From assembly GCF_026339995.1 (NCBI RefSeq), contig NZ_JAPEPT010000002.1, positions 669,001 through 733,000 of the forward strand: DNA of 64,000 nucleotides, written 5' to 3'. The DNA is from Streptomyces sp. NBC_01481. Its GTDB lineage: Bacteria > Actinomycetota > Actinomycetes > Streptomycetales > Streptomycetaceae. Positions 7,368 to 16,966 of this stretch are shown in pieces. How positions within the stretch are numbered: the first letter of the stretch is position 1; every line of letters begins with the position of its first letter. Both the position numbers and the translations under genes were made by a program. The notes beneath the pieces are model-generated. The model was not told where the DNA came from, made no database searches, and saw only the letters and a list, made by a program, of their open reading frames with translations.

Positions 7368-9578
7368 ATGACTACCACCACCCCAGCCGATGCCGGTCAC
7401 TCCATAGAACTGGCCATCACCGGCATGACCTGCGCCTCGTGTGTCGCGCGGGTCGAGCGGAAGCTGGGGAAGCTGCCCGGAGTGAGCGCGACAGTGAATC
7501 TCGCGACCGCGACCGCGCACATCACCCGGAACAGCCCCGATGTCTCCCCCGAGCAGCTGATCGCCGCCGTCGCAGCCGTCGGCTACGGTGCCACGCCGAC
7601 TCGCGGCCAGCCCTCGGCCGAGCCGGGGGAGGAGACGGAAGCGGCCGATGCCGAGAGCGCCCACATCGCCGCTCTACGCCGCCGCCTGATCGCATCGGCG
7701 CTGCTCGGGCTGCCGGTGGTCCTCGTGTCGATGATCTCTGCCCTGCACTTCCCCGGCTGGCAGTGGGTGGCGCTGCTGCTTGCCACCCCGGTGGTCGCGT
7801 GGGGTGCGTGGCCGTTCCACCGGGCAGCGGCCCTGAACCTGCGCCACGGTTCGGCGACGATGGACACTCTCGTGTCTCTGGGTGTGCTGGCTGCCTACCT
7901 GTGGAGCGCGGGGACCCTTGCACTGGGCGGCGAGCACCTGTACTTGGAGGTCGCCGTCGTGCTGACGGCCTTCCTGCTGGCCGGGCGGTTCTTCGAGGCC
8001 CGGGCAAAGCGACGGGCCGGGGACGCCATCCGGGCTCTGATGGACCTGGGCGCCAAGGACGTCGCCGTGCTGCGCGACGGCACCGAAGTGCGCATCCCGG
8101 TCGAGGACTTGGCTGTGGGTGACCTCTTCGTCGTGCGGCCCGGCGAGAAGATCGCCACGGACGGCGAGGTCACCGAGGGCGCCTCGGCCGTCGACGAGTC
8201 GCTACTGACCGGCGAAAGCGTGCCGGTGGAGGTCGAGCCCGGCTCGCAGGTCACCGGCGCCACCCTCAACAGCCACGGACGGTTGACCGTACGGGCCACC
8301 CGGATCGGCGCGGACACCAAACTGGCGCAGATCGCCGCACTGGTGGAACGCGCGCAGACGGGCAAGGCAGAGGTTCAGCGCCTGGCCGACCGCATCTCGG
8401 CGGTCTTCGTCCCGGTCGTCATCGCCCTCGCCGCGAGCACCTTCGCCGTGTGGATGTTGACCGGCGCCTCCAGCGCCACCGCGCTGACCGCGGCCATCGC
8501 CGTAGTAATCATCGCCTGCCCATGCGCTCTCGGACTGGCGACGCCCACCGCGCTGATGGTCGGCACCGGACGCGGCGCGCAACTCGGTCTGCTCATCCGC
8601 GGACCGGAGGTGCTGGAGTCCACCCGGCGGATCGACACCGTCGTGCTGGACAAGACCGGAACCGTCACCGAGGGCAGGATGAGCCTGGTCGACGTTGTGC
8701 CCGCCGAGGGGGAGGACAAGGACGAAGTCCTGCGCCTCGCCGGCGCGCTGGAGGACGCGAGCGAGCATCCCATCGCTTCCGCGATCTCCGTGGCCGCGCG
8801 GGAAAGGCTCGGCACCCTGCCGTCAGTGACCGGCTTCGCCAACACTCATGGCCGGGGCGTGAGTGGGCAGGTCGAGGACCGCACCGTACTCGCGGGCCGC
8901 GCCTCCTGGCTGCTGGAGCAGGCGAAGCCGCTGCCGGCAGAACTGGCCCGCGCCCGCGACGCGGCCGAAGCAGAGGGCCGCACGGTGGTCTTCGTCGCCT
9001 GGGCCGGACAGGTCCGCAGTGCGCTGGTGGTCGCCGACACCGTCAAGGCGACCAGTGCCGAGGCGGTGGCCGACCTCAAGCGGCTCGGGCTCACGCCCGT
9101 CCTGCTGACCGGCGACAACACGGCGGCGGCTCGCGCGGTCGCTGTTCAGGTCGGTATCGATCAGGTCATCGCCGAAGTCCACCCCGAGGACAAGGTCGCC
9201 GAAGTCCAGCGGCTTCAGGGCGCGGGCCGGGTGGTGGCGATGGTCGGCGACGGCGTCAACGATGCGGCCGCCCTCGCCCAGGCCGACCTCGGGCTTGCGA
9301 TGGGCACTGGCACCGATGCGGCGATTGCCGCATCCGATCTCACCCTGGTACGGGGCGACTTGCGCGCCGCGGCCGACGCGATCCAGCTGGCCCGCCGCAC
9401 CCTTCGTACGATCAAGGCCAACCTATTCTGGGCGTTCGCCTACAACGTGGCTGCGCTGCCGCTGGCGGCCCTCGGAATGCTCAACCCGATGATCGCCGGA
9501 GCGGCCATGGCGTCCTCGTCCGTCTTCGTCGTCTCCAACAGCCTGCGGCTGCGGCGCTTCCAGCCCCTGCACCGCTGA
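7368..9578 (+). CDS. copA: Copper-exporting P1B-type ATPase
   Basis: 736 residues from ATG 7368, with GAGAGG 9 bp upstream; an earlier in-frame start is less likely. It has one N-terminal heavy-metal domain with GMTCASC (about residues 19-25). The transmembrane metal motif is [10 protein letters not shown]. The catalytic core has DKTGTVTEG (phosphorylated Asp), SEHPI (nucleotide-binding HP) and GDGVNDA. The last helices carry YN and a Met-X2-SS pattern ([12 protein letters not shown]). CPC with YN and MxxSS is the P1B-1 Cu(I) signature. It pumps cuprous ions out of the cytoplasm with ATP. Controlled by the adjacent MerR box. Confidence 0.93.
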   Translation: MTTTTPADAGHSIELAITGMTCASCVARVERKLGKLPGVSATVNLATATAHITRNSPDVSPEQLIAAVAAVGYGATPTRGQPSAEPGEETEAADAESAHIAALRRRLIASALLGLPVVLVSMISALHFPGWQWVALLLATPVVAWGAWPFHRAAALNLRHGSATMDTLVSLGVLAAYLWSAGTLALGGEHLYLEVAVVLTAFLLAGRFFEARAKRRAGDAIRALMDLGAKDVAVLRDGTEVRIPVEDLAVGDLFVVRPGEKIATDGEVTEGASAVDESLLTGESVPVEVEPGSQVTGATLNSHGRLTVRATRIGADTKLAQIAALVERAQTGKAEVQRLADRISAVFVPVVIALAASTFAVWMLTGASSATALTAAIAVVIIACPCALGLATPTALMVGTGRGAQLGLLIRGPEVLESTRRIDTVVLDKTGTVTEGRMSLVDVVPAEGEDKDEVLRLAGALEDASEHPIASAISVAARERLGTLPSVTGFANTHGRGVSGQVEDRTVLAGRASWLLEQAKPLPAELARARDAAEAEGRTVVFVAWAGQVRSALVVADTVKATSAEAVADLKRLGLTPVLLTGDNTAAARAVAVQVGIDQVIAEVHPEDKVAEVQRLQGAGRVVAMVGDGVNDAAALAQADLGLAMGTGTDAAIAASDLTLVRGDLRAAADAIQLARRTLRTIKANLFWAFAYNVAALPLAALGMLNPMIAGAAMASSSVFVVSNSLRLRRFQPLHR

Positions 9579-9607
9579 TCCGGAGCCCGAGCCTGCACTG
9601 CTCCAAA

Positions 9608-9645
9608 CTGGCCGACCGGACCACCCTTAACTTACGGTCGGCCAG
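9608..9645 (+). terminator. Hairpin after copA
   Basis: CTGGCCGACCG and CGGTCGGCCAG form an 11-bp perfect stem around a 16-nt A/T-richer loop, 30 bp past the copA stop. The right arm overlaps the start of a DUF2182-like relic. Confidence 0.55.
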
Positions 9646-9768
9646 GCCCGCCACATGGGGATGGAGCCCGGCACCATGGGCCTGGCGCTTCCGCTCTTCC
9701 TGCTGCTGTGGGTGGTCATGATGGTGGCGATGATGATGCCGTCGGTGGCGCCGCTCGCCATGGCAGTA
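9634..9768 (+). pseudogene. Fragment of a DUF2182 metal-associated membrane protein
   Basis: The frame reads GQARHMGMEPGTMG followed by a helix and then VVMMVAMMMPSVAPLAMAV. The arrangement GTMGL-hydrophobic helix-W-VVM-MAMM-PSVAP is typical of one helix of DUF2182 proteins, which are multi-helix and about 250 residues long. After MAV the similarity ends and the reading continues as low-quality sequence. No other part of the family is visible here. This is best read as a ~45-codon relic between copA and the ABC permease end. Confidence 0.55.
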
Positions 9769-9841
9769 CGGCCGTCCGCCTCGACTGCTCACCTGAAAGT
9801 CGGCGGTGGAGCCGTGCCTCACACGGGTGCGGGTGTGGGTG

Positions 9842-11335
9842 TCAGCGGGGTGCGGTGGCGGCGCGGCGGAACAGGACGGCTGCGGCGGCGGTCAGGGCGG
9901 CAAGCCAGGCGAGAGCGAGGAGCAGGGCCCCGGTTTCGTCGAAGGTTGGGGTGAGGGCGGCGTCGATCAGGACACGGCCGGAGCCGTAGCCGGGCAGGGC
10001 GTGCGCCCAGGCGGGGGGCTGGGGGTGCAGCATCGGACTCTGCTCGATGCCGATGTCGAGGAAGGGCACCAGGAAGGCGATGAGCACGCCACCGACACGG
10101 CCGAACAGCGGGCAGATCAGGACACCGATCAGGGCGTAGGTGAGCGCGATGAGGGTGTTGGCCGCGATGTAGAGGCCCCATTGGCGGGCATCGAAGACGG
10201 TCGCGGTGACGGCGAGGGAGGCTGCGGCCGCGAGCAGCGCCAGCACGGTGACGACGGCCAGCCGGGACACGAGCAGGCTGCCTGGACGGAAGCCGGCCAA
10301 GGTCAGGCGCTGGTCGGCGGAGCGGGCGTTGAGAACGGTGAACAGTCCGGCGAGCGTGGCCAGGGAGGCGATGGCGATGGGAGCCATGGTGCCCCCGTGG
10401 ACGTCGGGGAGCCAGACCAGCTGGGAGAGGGTGCGGCCCTGCTCGCGCACCGTCAGGGAGGTGGACTCGTCGGGAGTTGTGGCCACTGCGAGCAGGACAA
10501 AGACCACAGGTACGGCGATGAGCAGCACCCAGAGCACGTGGTTGCGGCCGGCTTCCCGCAGGCCCATGCGCACTCCTGCCGCGATCTGGCCGACGGCCGA
10601 GCCGGGCTGGGTGTGGTGGCGGGTCCGGGCAGTTCGGCTGGTGGCGGTGATCACCGCCCAGCCGACGGCGGTCGCTACGGCTGCCCAAGCCAGGGCCCAG
10701 CCGAGATCGCCGATCTGCCCGCCGTGGCCGGAGGGCAGGTTCACCATCCACAGCGTGACGAAGTGCGTTGGCAGGATGCGGGTCACCGGCCGGTCCGCCG
10801 CGCCGAGTACGGGGCCGAAGAAGACGTCCAGGATCCACACGAACAGCACCAGCACGGTGCCGTTGACCGGACTGGCGACCAGCGCGCCGATCAGCGCCCC
10901 GATCGCCAGGTAGATCACCGCGTACATCAGCGTCCCGGCGAGCACCCGTCCCGGATCGTCCCCGAGTCCGGTCCTCAGCTGAAGGGCCAGCAGGGCTGCC
11001 GCCGTGGCCAGCAGCGCGAGTACCAGGCCAGTGGCCATGCGGGCGGCCACCAGCCGGAAGGGCGCGAGCCCGGCCAGGACCAGGCGCCGGTCCGCCGCGC
11101 GGGCGGCGCGCATCTGGAAGTACATGGCGATCGCGGCGATGAACCCGGCGGCCCAGCCGGCGGTGGCGGTCTGCACCGCCGGACCGCCGGGGCCGCCGAG
11201 CAGCTCGGCCGTATCCGTCAGCGGCTTGGCGGCCACCACCACGAACACCACCGGCACCAGGACGAGCACCAGCAGGTTGACCGGGGTGCGGGCGGATTCG
11301 ATGAGGAACCGGCGGGCGAATGTCAGGGTCGTCAT
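9842..11335 (-). CDS. ABC-2 type transporter permease, duplicated architecture
   Basis: 497 residues, hydrophobic, with about a dozen helices in two similar halves. Each half starts with an amphipathic segment and a VVFVVV/VVFVLL helix after an LVLVPV/LLIAVPV stretch, and each contains R-x-ADRRL(V)LAGLAPF or RSADQRLTLAGFRPG before V-(S/A)RLA/RMA. So it is a tandem fusion of two ABC-2 domains. Its ATG overlaps the stop of the ATPase gene (ATGA), so the two form one exporter. Substrate unknown; it lies at the end of the operon facing the cupredoxin-ATPase fusion. Confidence 0.85.
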   Translation of the reverse strand: MTTLTFARRFLIESARTPVNLLVLVLVPVVFVVVAAKPLTDTAELLGGPGGPAVQTATAGWAAGFIAAIAMYFQMRAARAADRRLVLAGLAPFRLVAARMATGLVLALLATAAALLALQLRTGLGDDPGRVLAGTLMYAVIYLAIGALIGALVASPVNGTVLVLFVWILDVFFGPVLGAADRPVTRILPTHFVTLWMVNLPSGHGGQIGDLGWALAWAAVATAVGWAVITATSRTARTRHHTQPGSAVGQIAAGVRMGLREAGRNHVLWVLLIAVPVVFVLLAVATTPDESTSLTVREQGRTLSQLVWLPDVHGGTMAPIAIASLATLAGLFTVLNARSADQRLTLAGFRPGSLLVSRLAVVTVLALLAAAASLAVTATVFDARQWGLYIAANTLIALTYALIGVLICPLFGRVGGVLIAFLVPFLDIGIEQSPMLHPQPPAWAHALPGYGSGRVLIDAALTPTFDETGALLLALAWLAALTAAAAVLFRRAATAPR

Positions 11336-12087
11336 CGGGGGACCGCCCGGCCGTCCCGCAGTTCCACGATCCGGTCGAAACGCTCCTGGTCGGTCACGAA
11401 GTGACTGATGATCACAACTGAGCGGCCGGACTGGCGGCGCTGGGCGACCAGGTCCCAGAACTTGAGGTAGGTGTCGAAGTCGAAGCCTGCGTACGGCTCG
11501 TCCAGCAAGAGCACGTCCGGGTCGGCCAGCAGCGCCAGGCCCAGGTTCAGCTTGGCCAGAGTCCCTCCGGACAGGCGATCTGCGCGGGTGCCGGCGTAGC
11601 GTTCGAAGCCGAGTGCTGTGTAGATCTCGCGGCGCGAGCGTCGCTCCGCCTCCGGGGACAGGCCGTAGGCGCGGCCGAACAGCTCGAAGTGCTCGTCGCA
11701 GGTGAGGCGTTCGTAAACGACCGGGTCCTGCGGGCAGTAGCCCATCCGCCCCATGCGGGTCACCGTGCCCGCGTCGGCGGCCAGCGCGCCGACCAGGATC
11801 TTCATCAAGGTGCTCTTGCCGGAGCCGTTCTCGCCGACGATGCCGACCACCTCACCCGGGGCCAGGGTGAGGTCCACGCCGTGCAGCACGGGTATCTGGT
11901 GCCGGGTCGGCCATACGCCACGCCGGTATGCCTTCTCGATCCCGGCCGCATCCAGGACCGCCTGGCCGGTGGGCGGCTGGGCTGTTTCGGTCTCGCTGCT
12001 GTCGTGCGGTGCGCCGGCCGGCCCGGATGAGGCGATCTCGGCGCGGAGGCCGCCGGGCGGTGTTCCCCGCACGTTCCGCCCGCTCAC
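11332..12087 (-). CDS. ABC transporter ATP-binding protein
   Basis: 251 residues from GTG 12087, which overlaps the previous gene's stop (GTGA). After a ~40-residue extension come Walker A (GIVGENGSGKSTLMKIL), a Q-loop (YCPQDPVVYERLT), the signature LSGGTLAKLNLGLALL, Walker B (DVLLLDEPYAGFDFDT) and the switch histidine (VVIISHFVTDQ). All catalytic motifs are intact. It pairs with the downstream double permease to which it is coupled by ATGA. Confidence 0.92.
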   Translation of the reverse strand: MSGRNVRGTPPGGLRAEIASSGPAGAPHDSSETETAQPPTGQAVLDAAGIEKAYRRGVWPTRHQIPVLHGVDLTLAPGEVVGIVGENGSGKSTLMKILVGALAADAGTVTRMGRMGYCPQDPVVYERLTCDEHFELFGRAYGLSPEAERRSRREIYTALGFERYAGTRADRLSGGTLAKLNLGLALLADPDVLLLDEPYAGFDFDTYLKFWDLVAQRRQSGRSVVIISHFVTDQERFDRIVELRDGRAVPR

Positions 12088-12392
12088 GGCCTGCTCCCGG
12101 TGCAGGACGCCGGCTGAGCGCGAGGCAGGTCGCGGAGGGTGTCGGCGGTGGCGTAGACCAGGGCGGCGGCGATGGTGGTGGCGCCCCACAGGCCCCAGGC
12201 GGCCGCAGACGCGCCAGCGGCAAGGAGAGCGGGAAGGGGAAGCACACCGGCGGCCAGAAGGATAGGGGCGGTGCGGTGGATGGAACGGACCAGGAGCTCG
12301 GGGTCGCGCCGGTGTCGCCGGGTGAGATGCACGGCGCACGCCGCGGCGGCCAGGTCCCCGAGGACAATCAGAATCCAGACGAGGGCTTCCAT
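12084..12392 (-). CDS. Small three-helix membrane protein
   Basis: 102 residues with hydrophobic segments at about 3-23, 42-62 and 66-86, a basic loop HLTRRHRRDPELL, and a polar tail ending SCTGSRP. No family recognised. It starts 6 bp after the methyltransferase stop and overlaps the ABC ATPase start, so it belongs to the same operon and may be an accessory subunit of the exporter. Confidence 0.6.
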   Translation of the reverse strand: MEALVWILIVLGDLAAAACAVHLTRRHRRDPELLVRSIHRTAPILLAAGVLPLPALLAAGASAAAWGLWGATTIAAALVYATADTLRDLPRAQPASCTGSRP

Positions 12393-12398
12393 GCCGGG

Positions 12399-13106
12399 TC
12401 ACCTCCGCGTGGCTCGTGAGTGGGGCCCGGGCGCAGACCTGGGAGTGCTGGGGGTGCCCTGCTTCCGGGCAGGCGGCGCTTGGCGGGGTCGGCGGGGCCA
12501 GAAGCCGGGGGTGCTGGCGGCGTACGCAGTCCACTGCTCGCCGAAGCGGGCGGCGACCTCGCGTTCCTCGCTGCGGGCCAGTCGGGCGTACACGTACACC
12601 AGGATCGGGAACATGATCAGGGTGGGGATGGTGGGCCACTGCAGCAGGAACCCGATCATGATGAGCAGGAAGCCGTCGTACTGCGGGTGGCGCACCCAGG
12701 CGTAGGGGCCGGTGGTGGCGAGTTTGTCGTGCTGGGCGGCCTCGTGCAGGACCTTCCAGGCGGCGGCTATGAGCCAGAAGCCGACGCCGATGGCGACGTA
12801 ACTGGCCAGGTGGAAGGGGCTCAGGTGCGGGTCGCCGGTCCAGCCGGTCAGGTCGTTCCACAGGTGCCCGCCGGCGTGGGTGTCCTTGAGCAGCGGGAAC
12901 TGATTCCCGAGCCAGCTGCCCAGCAGGTAGATGGTGAGCGGGGTCCCGTACATCTCGGTGAACAGCGCCACCAGGAAGGCGCTGTAGGCGCCCATGGCCC
13001 GCCAGTCCCGCTTGGTCTTCGGGTGGAAGAAGCTCGCGGCGAAGACGATGAACAGCAGGGTGTTGAGAACCACCAGCGGCCACAGGCCGTACGCGGCATC
13101 AGCCAT
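12399..13106 (-). CDS. Isoprenylcysteine carboxyl methyltransferase-like membrane methyltransferase
   Basis: 235 residues. Start ATG 13106, preceded by AAGGAGG and overlapping the upstream stop as TGATG. Multiple helices precede the ICMT/PEMT-type catalytic region: TTGPYAWVRHPQYDGFLL (about residues 142-159) and the C-terminal SEEREVAARFGEQWTAY. These motifs bind SAM and the membrane substrate in ICMT-fold enzymes such as NnrU, PEMT and MddA relatives. The substrate is not predictable. Its position in a copper-associated operon with an ABC exporter suggests modification of a small thiol, lipid or quinone (inference). Confidence 0.75.
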   Translation of the reverse strand: MADAAYGLWPLVVLNTLLFIVFAASFFHPKTKRDWRAMGAYSAFLVALFTEMYGTPLTIYLLGSWLGNQFPLLKDTHAGGHLWNDLTGWTGDPHLSPFHLASYVAIGVGFWLIAAAWKVLHEAAQHDKLATTGPYAWVRHPQYDGFLLIMIGFLLQWPTIPTLIMFPILVYVYARLARSEEREVAARFGEQWTAYAASTPGFWPRRPRQAPPARKQGTPSTPRSAPGPHSRATRR

Positions 13107-13378
13107 CACGTCCTCCTTGATGCTTCTCGGTCTTTGGCTGGTCTGCGCCGGCCGCGGGTGAGGCCGCTCATCCGGTGCTGGTAGGTGGCCGCGTCGATCC
13201 GGCCGTGCATGCGCAGGCCCACACACCATTGCTCAGCGTCTTCCAGGGCGGCGCGCCGGCCACGCAGGCGTGCCAGGGAAGGGCATCGGCTCTCCCTCGG
13301 CGTGATCAGGCGCGCGATGTCGTAGACCATGCCCGCCAGGATCAGCGTGCCGATCACTGTGGCCATCACGGCGCTCAT
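13106..13378 (-). CDS. Small membrane-anchored SHOCT-like protein
   Basis: 90 residues. One N-terminal helix (VMATVIGTLILAGMVYDIARL) and a cytoplasmic segment with CVGLRMHGRIDAATYQHRMSG, resembling the SHOCT pattern (Leu-x-x-G-x-I-x-x-x-x-Y-x-x-x-x-x-L). ATG 13378 is preceded by GAGGAGA. Its TGA overlaps the next ATG. SHOCT modules are short helical hairpins at protein ends with no defined reaction. Confidence 0.6.
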   Translation of the reverse strand: MSAVMATVIGTLILAGMVYDIARLITPRESRCPSLARLRGRRAALEDAEQWCVGLRMHGRIDAATYQHRMSGLTRGRRRPAKDREASRRT

Positions 13379-13420
13379 GGCGTTCTCCTCGCCACGCCGT
13401 CGACGCGGGGATCCGGCCGG

Positions 13421-13669
13421 TTACAACCGACCGGATCCGGGGTGCTGGTGGTTGTCGTGCTTGCGCAGCGGATCGCTTTGGTCGGTGTGCTGGTCACCGT
13501 CGCCGTGGCCGCCGTGCATGCCGCGCATCATGAAGAACATCATCAGCGGGCAGGCAGCCACGAGGGCGAGCCAGGCCAGGCTGCCCAGCGATGCGCCGAG
13601 AGCCAGCGCGCCGACCACGACGATGGCGGCTGCGATCGCGTACAGGCCGTAATTCCGGTTGTTCTTCAT
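13421..13669 (-). CDS. DUF2933 small membrane protein
   Basis: 82 residues from ATG 13669. Pattern MKNNRNYGLYAIAAAI, then a second helix, CPLMMFFMMRGMHGGHG and a His-rich tail (DQHTDQSDPLRKHDNHQHP). The two helices followed by CPLMM-F-MM-MHGG are characteristic of DUF2933 proteins, which occur in heavy-metal resistance operons. The Met/His ending could bind copper. The function has not been established for the family. Confidence 0.8.
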   Translation of the reverse strand: MKNNRNYGLYAIAAAIVVVGALALGASLGSLAWLALVAACPLMMFFMMRGMHGGHGDGDQHTDQSDPLRKHDNHQHPGSGRL

Positions 13670-13695
13670 GGCGGAGACCCCTTCTTGGGAGGACG

Positions 13696-13968
13696 TCAGT
13701 GTTTGGTGAGGGGGCGGGAGGAGCGCAGGGCGGTCAGGCGTCGCTGGTACTCCTCCTCGTCTATCTCGCCGCGGGCGAACCGCTCGGCGAGCAGCTGCTC
13801 GGGCGACGGCCCGGCCGGACTGTGGCTGTGCTCGTGGGGGCGGCCCAGGGCCCGGAAAAGCAGGACGGCGGCAGTGATGATCAGTGCCCAGAACAGGATC
13901 ATGCTGGCCGACATCGCGAACCAGCCCCATCCGCTGACGTCGTGGTCGTACCAGAACATCATCACCAT
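13696..13968 (-). CDS. SHOCT-domain membrane protein
   Basis: About 90 residues. Possible starts are GTG 13971 and ATGs at 13968, 13962 and 13959; GAGGA upstream favours 13968 or 13962. A Trp-rich start (MMFWYDHDVSGWGWF) leads into one helix (SMILFWALIITAAVLLF), a short His patch (RPHEHSHSP) and a C-terminal SHOCT domain (EQLLAERFARGEIDEEEYQR). First gene of the minus-strand run that diverges from the cupredoxin-ATPase gene. Confidence 0.75.
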   Translation of the reverse strand: MVMMFWYDHDVSGWGWFAMSASMILFWALIITAAVLLFRALGRPHEHSHSPAGPSPEQLLAERFARGEIDEEEYQRRLTALRSSRPLTKH

Positions 13969-14102
13969 CACGTCCTCAGGTCACCCGGGCGGCGGGCGCA
14001 GGGCCCGCGCTGTCCGGGCTCGTTCTTGTGGTGCTTCCAAGGTCCTCCCGTCCTGGCCTGAGGGCACAGGGTCCACTGGTCCCGGGCGGTGGGGCCGGTC
14101 AG

Positions 14103-14125
14103 CCCCTACCTGGTACGGGTAGGGG
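14103..14125. promoter_or_regulatory. CsoR-like dyad in the divergent promoter region
   Basis: CCCCTACC-N7-GGTAGGGG is an 8-bp perfect inverted repeat. CsoR operators are G/C-rich dyads of the TACCC/GGGTA kind, and csoR is the second gene of the rightward operon. The site lies 45 bp before the ATPase ATG and about 135 bp from the SHOCT gene, so it could repress both directions until copper binds CsoR. Confidence 0.6.
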
Positions 14126-14170
14126 CGAGCGAGGCTGGAGGGAGCGAACACACAGGGAGGACGGTCCGCC

Positions 14171-16966
14171 ATGAGTGGCGCCGATGTCGTCGTAGTGATC
14201 TCCGCCGCCGTGCTGATCGCCGGTCTGGGGTGGTTCTTCTTCGGGCCGCGCAGGGCTCGCACCGCGCGGCTGGAAGGCGGGGTGCAGCGGGTCGAGGTGA
14301 CGGTGCGCGGCGGCTACAGCCCCGACGTCATCAAGGTCCGGCAGGGCATTCCGGTGGAGCTGGTCTTCGACCGGCAGGAGAGCGGTGAGTGCACCAACCG
14401 GGTGGTCTTCCCTGATCTGCGGGTGAGTGCCGGGCTGCCGGCGTATGCGCGTACCACCGTGCGGGTGCATCCGGCCGAGGCGGGTTCGTTCGGGTTCGCC
14501 TGCGGGATGAACATGATCCACGGCACGCTGCTCGTCGAACCGGACAGTGGGGAAGGCCCTTCGGAGGGTCGCGAGGTCCGGGGCGCTGCTGCGTCCGGGG
14601 CGCCGGGCGGTGATGCCGCAGCGGCCGAGGCCGAGGCAGCAGAGGCCGCCGAGCGGCGCGCGGAGATCAATGACCTGACGCGTCGTGTGGCCCTCGGCGC
14701 GGTGCTGACGGCGCCGGTGCTCTTCGCCGTGATGGCGCATGAACTCTTCGGCGCCGACTGGGTGCCGGGCTGGATGCTCAACCACTGGTTCCAGCTGGCT
14801 CTGATCACTCCGGTGATGTTCTACACGGGGTGGCCGATCCACCGCATCGGCTGGCTGACCCTGCGCCACCGCGGCGCGGACATGAACTCCCTGATCACGC
14901 TGGGCACTTCGGCTGCGTACGGCTACAGCCTGCTGGTCACCCTCACGCCCTCCCTGTTGCCCGAGGACGTGCGCGAGGTGTACTTCGAGGCGGTCGGAGT
15001 GATCCTCACCCTGATCCTGCTCGGACGTCTCCTCGATGCGCGCGCCAAGGCCGGAACCGGCGAGGCCATCCGCGCGCTGCTGGGCCTTCAGGCCCGTACC
15101 GCACGCGTGGTGCGCGACGGAACCGAGGCGGAAGTCCCTGTGGAAGACGTCGTCGTGGGCGACGAGATCGTGATCCGGCCCGGGGAGAAGATCCCCGTCG
15201 ACTCCCGGGTGCTGTCCGGGTCCTCGGCGGTGGACGAGTCCATGGTCACCGGCGAACCGATGCCCGCCACCAAACGGGCGGGCGACACGATCATCGGCGC
15301 CACCGTCAACACCACCGGTTCCTTGCGGGTACGCGCGAGCAAGGTCGGCGCCGACACGATACTGGCCCAGATCATCCGCCTCGTGCAGCAGGCCCAGGCG
15401 TCCAAGGCGCCGATCCAGCGGCTGGCCGACGCGGTCTCTGCCTACTTCGTGCCCGCCGTCATCGCCATCGCCATCGCCACGTTCGCGCTCTGGTACACGG
15501 TCGGTCCGGCCCCGGCGCTCACACTCGCCCTGGTCTCCGCGGTCGCCGTGCTGATCATCGCCTGCCCTTGCGCACTGGGCCTGGCCACCCCGCTGTCCAT
15601 CATGGTCGGCACCGGCAAGGGCGCCCAGGCGGGCATCCTCATCCGCTCCGCCGAAGCTCTGGAGACCGCCCACAAACTCGACACCGTCGTCTTGGACAAG
15701 ACCGGCACCGTTACCGCGGGAAAGCCTGTCCTGACCGATGTTCACGCGGCTGACGGCTTCGAGGAGTCCCAACTGCTGACACTGGTGGCGGCGGCCGAGG
15801 CCGACAGTGAGCACCCATTGGCAGGAGCAATCGGCACCGGTGCCCGGGAGCGGAAGCTCAGCGTGCCCGCTGCGAGCAGCTTCGACTCGGTCACCGGTAA
15901 GGGCGTGCAGGCAACCGTCGACGGCCGCGCCGTGCTGGTCGGCACCGCCCGCCTGCTCTCGGACGTGGGCATCGACACTGGTGCCCTCGCCCCGGTCGCA
16001 GCCGAACTGTCGGCGCAGGGCAAGACGCCCGTACTCGCCGCCGTCGACGGCCGGGCAGCCGGGGTGCTGGCCGTGGCCGACACCGTCAAAGACGACTCCG
16101 CCCAGGCCATCGCCGCCCTGCAAGGGCTCGGCATCGACGTGGTCATCCTCACCGGCGACAACGCCCGCACCGCCGCCGCTATCGCCCAACAGGTGGGCGT
16201 CCACCGGGTGCTGGCCGAGGTGCTTCCCGAGCACAAGGCCGACGAGATCCGCCGTCTGCAGGGCGAGGGCCGCACCGTGGGCATGGTCGGCGACGGCATC
16301 AACGACGCCCCCGCCCTCGCCGCCGCCGACGTCGGGCTCGCCATCGGGACCGGCACCGACGTCGCCATCGAAGCCGCCGACATCACCCTCATCTCCGGCT
16401 CCCTGACCGGCGTGGTCACCGCCATCCGGCTCTCCCGCGCCACCATGCGCAACATCCGGCAGAACCTCTTCTTCGCCCTGATCTACAACGCCGTCGGCAT
16501 CCCCCTCGCAGCCGGCGCCCTCTACCCGGTGTGGGGCATCCGCCTCAGCCCGATCATCGCCGCCGCAGCGATGGCGCTGTCCTCCCTGTCCGTGGTCACC
16601 AACTCCGGCCGCCTGCGCCGCTGGCGTACCAGCCCGCTGCCGTCGGCCGCGGCGGAATCCGTCGAACCCAGAGTTGAGTCCGCTGCCGACCGGCCCCCGG
16701 CCCACGCTGCGACCGCGGGTGATGGCCGACAGCTGCACCACCAGCCCGGGGCCGTGGAAGACCACGGGCAGGGCACCGAGGCGAGGGCGGTGGACCCGGT
16801 GTGCGGTATGCGCCTGGACCCGGCAACCGCCGCCGAACGGCGCGACACCCGCACCAGCAGCTACCTCTTCTGCTCCGCGCAGTGCGCGGCCACTTTCGAC
16901 GTCGACCCGGACCGCTACCGCGCGCCGGCGGCAGGCGGGACACATGAAGGAGGAGGGAGCAGGTGA
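14171..16966 (+). CDS. Cupredoxin-P1B ATPase-YHS fusion, copper transporter
   Basis: 931 residues. Layout: N-terminal helix (residues ~5-23); EfeO-type cupredoxin domain (~37-122) with [12 protein letters not shown] and a C-terminal [14 protein letters not shown] loop; Ala/Glu linker; P1B ATPase core (~165-810) with [26 protein letters not shown] and [10 protein letters not shown]; then a ~90-residue linker and a YHS domain ([14 protein letters not shown] ... [12 protein letters not shown]). The last helices have YN and a Met-x-x-SS pattern, so Cu(I) is the likely ion. There is no classical CXXC HMA domain; the cupredoxin and YHS modules replace it as metal-binding parts. GGGAGG precedes the ATG. 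The stop overlaps csoR (GTGA). Confidence 0.9.
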   Translation: MSGADVVVVISAAVLIAGLGWFFFGPRRARTARLEGGVQRVEVTVRGGYSPDVIKVRQGIPVELVFDRQESGECTNRVVFPDLRVSAGLPAYARTTVRVHPAEAGSFGFACGMNMIHGTLLVEPDSGEGPSEGREVRGAAASGAPGGDAAAAEAEAAEAAERRAEINDLTRRVALGAVLTAPVLFAVMAHELFGADWVPGWMLNHWFQLALITPVMFYTGWPIHRIGWLTLRHRGADMNSLITLGTSAAYGYSLLVTLTPSLLPEDVREVYFEAVGVILTLILLGRLLDARAKAGTGEAIRALLGLQARTARVVRDGTEAEVPVEDVVVGDEIVIRPGEKIPVDSRVLSGSSAVDESMVTGEPMPATKRAGDTIIGATVNTTGSLRVRASKVGADTILAQIIRLVQQAQASKAPIQRLADAVSAYFVPAVIAIAIATFALWYTVGPAPALTLALVSAVAVLIIACPCALGLATPLSIMVGTGKGAQAGILIRSAEALETAHKLDTVVLDKTGTVTAGKPVLTDVHAADGFEESQLLTLVAAAEADSEHPLAGAIGTGARERKLSVPAASSFDSVTGKGVQATVDGRAVLVGTARLLSDVGIDTGALAPVAAELSAQGKTPVLAAVDGRAAGVLAVADTVKDDSAQAIAALQGLGIDVVILTGDNARTAAAIAQQVGVHRVLAEVLPEHKADEIRRLQGEGRTVGMVGDGINDAPALAAADVGLAIGTGTDVAIEAADITLISGSLTGVVTAIRLSRATMRNIRQNLFFALIYNAVGIPLAAGALYPVWGIRLSPIIAAAAMALSSLSVVTNSGRLRRWRTSPLPSAAAESVEPRVESAADRPPAHAATAGDGRQLHHQPGAVEDHGQGTEARAVDPVCGMRLDPATAAERRDTRTSSYLFCSAQCAATFDVDPDRYRAPAAGGTHEGGGSR

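Noticed and set aside
9806..11404. A 532-codon plus-strand frame across the ABC permease
   Set aside because: Mirror frame of the permease, with a composition (Gly, Gln, Glu, His repeats) unlike any protein; the permease has helices, coupling and a clear start.
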